Shown here one piece after another: positions 59,597-64,000 of a DNA stretch of 64,000 bases (the first letter of the stretch is position 1; every line of letters starts with the position of its first letter). The translations under genes were made by a program, and so were the position numbers. The notes under the pieces are model-generated. The model was not told the origin of the DNA, did not search any database, and saw only the letters and a program-made list of their open reading frames with translations. Source of the stretch: Pampinifervens sp037481935 (GTDB taxonomy: Bacteria; Aquificota; Aquificia; Aquificales; Aquificaceae); assembly GCF_046159715.1 (NCBI RefSeq), contig NZ_JBJXCT010000004.1, positions 62,001 to 126,000 on the forward strand, written 5' to 3'.

Positions 59597-61051
59597 ATGT
59601 ATGTCCCTTTTGCAAGAAAATACAGACCCAGACGCTTCTCCGAGGTGGTAGGTCAGGATGTGGCAGTGCGTGTTCTCAGGAATGCGGTAAGGCTGGGCAA
59701 GCTTTCCCACGCCTATCTCTTTGCAGGTCCAAGGGGAACGGGGAAGACTACCCTTGCAAGAATACTTACAAGGGCAATAAACTGTCTTCAGCCAGAAGAG
59801 GGTGAACCCTGTGGAAGATGTGAAAACTGCCTTGCAATAGACAGAGGAAGTTTTCCAGACCTCATAGAGATAGATGCCGCCTCCAGTAGAGGAATAGATG
59901 ACATAAGGGCCATAAGGGATGCAGTATCATACGCACCCATAAGGGGCAAATACAAGGTCTACATACTTGATGAAGCCCACATGCTCACCAGAGAGGCCTT
60001 CAACGCCCTTCTGAAAACCCTTGAAGAGCCACCACCAAGAACCATCTTTGTGCTGTGCACCACAGAGTATGAGAAGATAATGCCCACCATCCTCTCAAGG
60101 TGTCAAAGGCTTATATTCTCAAAGCTCAGAGAGGAAGAGATATCAGAGTATCTGAAGAGTATATGCGAGAGAGAAGATATCCAGTGTGAGGAAAAGGCTC
60201 TGATAACCATAGCAAAGATAAGCGACGGTGGTATGAGAGATGCACTTTCCCTGCTTGACCAGCTAAGCACCTACGGTGAGGGCAGGGTAAATTCTGAGGT
60301 CCTTGAGGAGTTTCTTGGTATAGTATCTCAGGAGAGGGTGAGGGATTTTCTGAGAATGCTCCTGAGCTCGGAGGTGGATTCCGCCCTTGCCTTTCTCAAT
60401 GACCTGAGCCACAGGGGCTTTAACCTGCCCAGGTTCTGGGATTTTCTTGAGGAGGAGCTCAGAGGTCTTATACTCTACAAAAGCCTGAAAGAGCCAGAGA
60501 AGGTTATGGCGGTGGAGGACTTCCACAGGAGCATGGGGAACATACCGCTGAATGCCCTTCTATATGTGGAAAAGGTGCTAAACACTGCAAGGCTTGATGC
60601 AAGAAGCAGAGACTTCCTGAGAGCCTGTGAGCTTGCGGTCATAAAAACTCAGATAGTAAGGGACATAATGCCTGTGGGAGAGCTTCTGAAGTATCTGCAG
60701 AGCCCACAGAGCTCTTCTGCAGTAGTGCAGGAGCAGAGCGAAAGACAGGAAGACCCTCTCAAGTCCCTTGAGGGCAAGCTGGATACCCTTGTGATGGAGG
60801 TGCTCAGAAGGTCAAGGTATGAGTTCAAGGAGGACAGGCTTGTTTTTTACATAAGGGAGAAGGACCTTACCGAGCAGGACATGCAAAGGATAAGGTCAAT
60901 AAACCCAAGGATTGACTTTGTGGTGGAAAAGGCTCAGGAAGAATCTGGTCTTCCACCCTTTGTGGAAAAGGTGAAGGACATGTTCGGTGCCAAGATAATC
61001 AGCCATGAGCAGAGAGGTAAAAGCAAGGGTGCTTCTGGTAAGGGTTCCTAA
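59597..61051 (+). CDS. dnaX: DNA polymerase III gamma/tau subunit
   Basis: A 484-residue clamp-loader ATPase. FARKYRPRRFSEVVGQD opens the protein, Walker A is GPRGTGKTT near 44-52, a zinc module has CLQPEEGEPCGRCENC, DEAH is the Walker B, and the SRC motif is LSRCQR. The length is that of gamma plus a short tail. No poly-A slippery site for a shortened product is seen. I start at ATG 59597 because the upstream open frame overlaps clpC. The DUF4911 gene overlaps its end by 47 bases. Confidence 0.95.
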   Translation: MYVPFARKYRPRRFSEVVGQDVAVRVLRNAVRLGKLSHAYLFAGPRGTGKTTLARILTRAINCLQPEEGEPCGRCENCLAIDRGSFPDLIEIDAASSRGIDDIRAIRDAVSYAPIRGKYKVYILDEAHMLTREAFNALLKTLEEPPPRTIFVLCTTEYEKIMPTILSRCQRLIFSKLREEEISEYLKSICEREDIQCEEKALITIAKISDGGMRDALSLLDQLSTYGEGRVNSEVLEEFLGIVSQERVRDFLRMLLSSEVDSALAFLNDLSHRGFNLPRFWDFLEEELRGLILYKSLKEPEKVMAVEDFHRSMGNIPLNALLYVEKVLNTARLDARSRDFLRACELAVIKTQIVRDIMPVGELLKYLQSPQSSSAVVQEQSERQEDPLKSLEGKLDTLVMEVLRRSRYEFKEDRLVFYIREKDLTEQDMQRIRSINPRIDFVVEKAQEESGLPPFVEKVKDMFGAKIISHEQRGKSKGASGKGS

Positions 61052-61256
61052 GGAGAAGATAGGGCTTTTTACATCCCTTGTAGATGGCTCTGGCAGGTAT
61101 GCCATAGTGCGGACAAAGGAAAAGTCATCCGATGAGGTCTATCTTATTGCTACTCCGGACACATACAGGGGGCTTTTAGAGGTTCTGGAAAACATAGCCT
61201 CCTTTCTCCCCGAGGTCAGAATTCTGTGTGAGGTAGAGCACATAGATGTGGGATAA
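61005..61256 (+). CDS. DUF4911 family protein
   Basis: An 83-residue small protein with an ACT-like alpha/beta pattern (VLLVRVPKEKIGLFTSLVDGSGRYAIVRT, cited in parts: ARVLLVRVPKEKIG, GSGRYAIVR). It fits DUF4911, of unknown function. It overlaps dnaX by 47 bases and the MFS gene by 11, so it is co-transcribed. Confidence 0.72.
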   Translation: MSREVKARVLLVRVPKEKIGLFTSLVDGSGRYAIVRTKEKSSDEVYLIATPDTYRGLLEVLENIASFLPEVRILCEVEHIDVG

Positions 61257-62385
61257 GGGGAAGGCTTACAGGTTCATATTTCTCATGGGTCTTGTGAGCC
61301 TTCTTTCCGACTTTACCTACGAGGGGGCAAGAGGCATCATCGGTCCGTATCTTGCCTTTCTTGGTGCCTCCGCCCTCTGGGTAAGCCTTGTATCTGGACT
61401 TGCTGAGCTACTGGGATACTGGGTGAGACTCCTTTCTGGTCTTGTCTCCGACAGGCTGAAAAGTTACTGGGCTTTTACCCTTGTGGGCTACGCTCTGAAT
61501 CTTTTTGCAGTTCCGCTTCTTGGATTTGCGTTGAGCTGGCAGAGCGCAAGCCTTCTTCTCTTTCTTGAAAGGGCTGGCAAGGGTCTGAGGACCCCATCAA
61601 GGGATGCCCTGCTCTCAAGGGCAACTCAGGTGGTGGGTCATGGCAGGGGCTTTGGGCTTCATGAGTTTCTCGACCAGCTGGGTGCGGTTCTGGGTCCTGT
61701 CTGTGTTGCACTTGTCCTCTTCCTTGGGCTTAGCTACAGAAGCGCCTTTGTCCTTCTCTTCTTGCCGGCAACGCTTGCCATGCTTTTGCTCCTCATAGCC
61801 AGAAGGTCACAGGTTGATAGAGCTGAATTCAAAGGGACCTCGTGGCAGAAGGGCTCTCTGAGTAAGAATTTTTACCTTTACATGCTTGCTTCGTGTCTTG
61901 TATCTATGAGCTTTTTACAGTTTCCACTTATTGGCTTTCACCTCTCTCAGAGGTTAAATTTTAACGGCTGGGAGGTTGCCCTTCTCTTTGCCTTAGCCAT
62001 GGGAGTTGATGCCCTCTCTGCCCTTTTCTTTGGTTTTCTCTACGACAGGATTGGCTTTACTTCTCTACTTCTGGGGCTATCTGTGGGAATTTTCTCTCCC
62101 ATTTTCATCTTCCTTACAGGCCAGCCTGTGATTGCTGTAATTTTGTGGGGCATAAGCCTCGGCGTTCAGGAGTCCATAATGAGGTCTGCAGTTGCAGAGC
62201 TCTCTTCTGAAGGTGCAAGGGGAAGGGCTTACGGTCTTTTCCACTTTTTCTACGGCCTTTCCGCCTTTCTCGGTGGTGCACTGATGGGTATGCTATACGA
62301 GTTTTCCTTACAGATTCTTGTGCTGTATTCAATCCTGCTCCATCTTCTGGCCCTCGGGCTTCTATTCAGGCTAAGGCTGTCTTAA
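61246..62385 (+). CDS. Major facilitator superfamily transporter
   Basis: A 379-residue transporter with about eleven or twelve membrane helices. The MFS loop between helices 2 and 3 reads GLVSDRLKSYWAF, and LERAGKGLRTPSRDALLSRA is a conserved cytoplasmic segment of one MFS subgroup. The second half repeats the pattern with GFLYDRIGF. The substrate is unknown. The gene is embedded between DUF4911 and nth without a gap. Confidence 0.88.
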   Translation: MWDKGKAYRFIFLMGLVSLLSDFTYEGARGIIGPYLAFLGASALWVSLVSGLAELLGYWVRLLSGLVSDRLKSYWAFTLVGYALNLFAVPLLGFALSWQSASLLLFLERAGKGLRTPSRDALLSRATQVVGHGRGFGLHEFLDQLGAVLGPVCVALVLFLGLSYRSAFVLLFLPATLAMLLLLIARRSQVDRAEFKGTSWQKGSLSKNFYLYMLASCLVSMSFLQFPLIGFHLSQRLNFNGWEVALLFALAMGVDALSALFFGFLYDRIGFTSLLLGLSVGIFSPIFIFLTGQPVIAVILWGISLGVQESIMRSAVAELSSEGARGRAYGLFHFFYGLSAFLGGALMGMLYEFSLQILVLYSILLHLLALGLLFRLRLS

Positions 62386-62398
62386 AATACAAAAACTT

Positions 62399-63055
62399 AT
62401 GAGAAAGGAAGACCTTCCAACAGTCCTCCAGATAATGAAAAGAGAATATCCCAGGTGGCACGCCCCTATCGTCAAGCTCATAGCCCAGAAAAGAAAGGAC
62501 CCCCTCAGTGCCCTCCTCTGTGCCCTCCTCTCCACAAGGACAAGGGATGAAACAACAGCAGAAGTCTGCAAGAGGTTTTTAGAGAGGATAAAGAGTCCCC
62601 AGGACCTGCTCAAGATGGATCTGGATGAGCTCCAGAGGCTCATACATCCCGTGGGCTTTTATAGAAACAAGGCAAAACATCTTAAGGAGCTTGCAAGACA
62701 GCTTGTGGAGGAATTTGGTGGAAAAGTGCCGGATACAATGGAGGACCTTCTCAGGCTCAGGGGAGTGGGAAGAAAGGTGGCGAACATAGTGCTTTCAGAG
62801 GGCTTTGGAAAGCCTGCCATAGCGGTGGATGTGCATGTGCACCGCATAAGCAACCGCTGGGGTCTGGTAAGGACAAGAAATCCAGAGGAGACAGAGAAAG
62901 CCCTCATGCAGGTGGTTCCCCAGGAATACTGGAGGGACTACAACAGACTTCTCGTGGCCTTCGGTCAGACTATATGCAGGCCCGTAAGGCCAAAATGCGG
63001 AGAATGTCCCGTGAGCGCATGGTGTGACTATTACAGGAATAACTACGGGCTATAA
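62399..63055 (+). CDS. nth: Endonuclease III
   Basis: A 218-residue base-excision glycosylase/lyase for oxidised pyrimidines. The helix-hairpin-helix LRLRGVGRKVANIV with the catalytic lysine, the catalytic aspartate in AVDVHVHRI, and the [4Fe-4S] loop C-x6-C-x2-C-x5-C (CRPVRPKCGECPVSAWC) are all present. TAAAAT, overlapping the upstream stop, ends ten bases before the ATG with no ribosome site. Confidence 0.95.
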   Translation: MRKEDLPTVLQIMKREYPRWHAPIVKLIAQKRKDPLSALLCALLSTRTRDETTAEVCKRFLERIKSPQDLLKMDLDELQRLIHPVGFYRNKAKHLKELARQLVEEFGGKVPDTMEDLLRLRGVGRKVANIVLSEGFGKPAIAVDVHVHRISNRWGLVRTRNPEETEKALMQVVPQEYWRDYNRLLVAFGQTICRPVRPKCGECPVSAWCDYYRNNYGL

Positions 63056-63056
63056 T
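63051..63056 (+). promoter_or_regulatory. -10 element of gltX, leaderless layout
   Basis: TATAAT overlaps the nth stop codon and ends six bases before ATG 63063; no ribosome site is present. Confidence 0.5.
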
Positions 63057-63062
63057 ATTCCC

Positions 63063-64000
63063 ATGGTAGTTTCACGCTTTGCACCGAGCCCCACAGGATA
63101 CCTGCACCTGGGGAACGCAAGAACCGCCATATTCAGCTACCTCTTTGCAAGACATCATGGAGGAAAGTTTATCCTTAGGGTTGAGGACACGGACAGGGAA
63201 AGGTCCACAGAGGAGTTTGAGAGGATGCTTCTTGAGGACCTTCAGTGGCTTGGAATTGAGTGGGATGAGTTCTACAGGCAGTCGGAGAGGTTTGACATAT
63301 ACAGGGAGTATACACAGAGACTTCTTGAGAGTGGACACGCCTACCCCTGCTTCTGCACGGTGGATGAACTGGAAGAAGAACGCAAGAAGGCGGAGGAAAG
63401 AGGAGTGCCCTACCGCTACTCGGGCAAGTGTAGAGTTCTCAGCAGGGAGGAAGCGGAAGCCTTCAAGAGAGAGGGCAAGCCCTATGCTATACGCTTCAGG
63501 GTGCCCGATGGAAGGGTTGTTGTCTTTGAAGACCTCATAAAGGGGCACATAGCCATAAGCGTGGATGACTTTGGAGATTTTGTGATAGTGCGGAGCGATG
63601 GGACACCCACCTACAACTTTGTGGTGGTGGTGGATGATGCCCTTATGGGTGTCACCCATGTGGTAAGGGGCGAAGACCACATACCCAACACACCAAAGCA
63701 GATACTCATCTACGAAGCTCTGGGTTTTGAGATTCCAGAGTTTGCCCACCTACCCGTCATACTGGGAGAGGACAGGAGCAAGCTCTCAAAAAGACATGGA
63801 GCGGTTTCTGTCAGAAACTACAGAGAGGAAGGATACCTGCCGGAAGCCCTTTTTAACTTTCTGTGCCTTCTGGGCTGGTCCCCCCCGGAGGAAGGGAAGG
63901 AGATATTTTCAAAAGATGAGCTCATACAGCTTTTCAGGCTTGAGGATGTTAACTCATCGCCTGCGGTCTTCAGCAAGGAAAAGCTCAGGTGGATGAACGG
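63063..64000 (+). CDS. gltX: Glutamyl-tRNA synthetase, cut by the window end
   Basis: The first 312 residues of a class I synthetase run off the right edge with no stop. The HIGH motif is FAPSPTGYLHLGNAR (residues 6-20), VRGEDHIPNTPKQ follows, and the KMSKS motif is KLSKRHG. Zinc-type cysteines appear in CFC. It charges tRNA-Glu (and tRNA-Gln where GatCAB is used). The tRNA-Glu substrate and hemA, which uses the charged tRNA, are also in the window. Confidence 0.95.
   Translation, partial: MVVSRFAPSPTGYLHLGNARTAIFSYLFARHHGGKFILRVEDTDRERSTEEFERMLLEDLQWLGIEWDEFYRQSERFDIYREYTQRLLESGHAYPCFCTVDELEEERKKAEERGVPYRYSGKCRVLSREEAEAFKREGKPYAIRFRVPDGRVVVFEDLIKGHIAISVDDFGDFVIVRSDGTPTYNFVVVVDDALMGVTHVVRGEDHIPNTPKQILIYEALGFEIPEFAHLPVILGEDRSKLSKRHGAVSVRNYREEGYLPEALFNFLCLLGWSPPEEGKEIFSKDELIQLFRLEDVNSSPAVFSKEKLRWMN

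Noticed and set aside
59597..61051. dnaX slippery site producing a shorter gamma subunit
   Set aside because: No run of six or more A with a following stem was found in the relevant part of the gene.
63072..63749. A 225-codon minus-strand frame at the right end
   Set aside because: It is antisense to the partial gltX gene, whose HIGH and KMSKS-type motifs are clear; the true gene has no stop in the window.

Overview
The window is a gene-dense stretch (no gene-free interval over about 220 bp, most genes overlapping or within a few bases) from a thermophilic, hydrogen-oxidising autotroph of the Aquificales, most likely a Hydrogenobacter/Thermocrinis-type Aquificaceae. This is inferred from: tandem single-cluster ferredoxins next to sucCD (reductive TCA cycle), a group 3b type NAD(P)-linked NiFe hydrogenase, a branched-chain polyamine synthase (BpsA, a thermophile marker), short-form HisG, a DUF507 protein and a chromosomal RusA-type resolvase. 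I found no rRNA, insertion sequence, prophage or CRISPR array. The window is cut inside gltX at the right edge.

Layout. 1-2.4 kb: atpC, a NPPF-type methyltransferase, DUF507, an M23 peptidase. 2.4-6.3 kb: tRNA (CAT anticodon), then a minus-strand operon sucC-sucD-fdx-fdx-MBL hydrolase-YqaA. 6.3-9.6 kb: ubiB, ygfZ, and an MntA/HepT-type toxin-antitoxin pair whose HEPN gene is broken by an in-frame TAG. 9.5-14.8 kb: tRNA-Glu-gyrB-usp-rsmI-bioA (minus). 14.8-16.6 kb: bpsA divergent from an unrecognised 214-residue protein. 16.6-23.6 kb: one long minus-strand run, prfB-hydB-DUF4258-DUF2283-hydG-hydD-hydA-birA-hisG-DUF2283; the DUF4258/DUF2283 pair sits inside the hydrogenase operon. 23.6-36 kb: rimI-hpt, pncA, sfsA, lysC-hldA-yraN, a GT9 glycosyltransferase, a SPOUT methyltransferase with mraY, fur-phhB-tRNA-Asp-dapA-DUF4149-rusA-upp. 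35-43.5 kb: envelope genes (LysM/degenerate LytM protein, RlpA), acylphosphatase, accC-holB-ricT-RlmN-like, ubiX, hsp20, murA. 43.5-53.6 kb: copD-like, cupin, hemA, a stand-alone Lrp/AsnC domain, a 58-residue small gene leading into murA; hisS; and the run DUF4149-infC-GGDEF receptor-radA-response regulator-histidine kinase. 53.6-64 kb: smc, clpC, dnaX-DUF4911-MFS-nth-gltX.

How the genes work together. SucCD plus the two ferredoxins and the hydrogenase serve reductive carbon fixation and supply of reductant; accC, birA and bioA serve biotin-dependent carboxylation; lysC, dapA, mraY, murA, RlpA and the LytM-like protein serve cell-wall synthesis and remodelling; hldA and the GT9 enzyme point to heptose-containing LPS, so the cell is diderm. 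holB, dnaX, gyrB, smc, radA, nth and rusA are replication and repair genes.

The strongest non-routine signals are (1) an MntA-HepT pair with the toxin truncated before its RX4HXY motif; (2) a DUF4258-DUF2283 pair, candidate toxin-antitoxin, inside a hydrogenase operon; (3) a recurring promoter layout in which a TATAAT-like -10 lies only 5-10 nt before the start codon with no Shine-Dalgarno (SD) sequence at about 16 genes, suggesting leaderless mRNAs; (4) a guanine-quadruplex plus hairpins between sfsA and lysC; (5) gyrB starting 10 nt after tRNA-Glu; and (6) a small conserved-looking gene between an Lrp-type regulator and murA. All functional calls are from reading the sequence; no database search was run.
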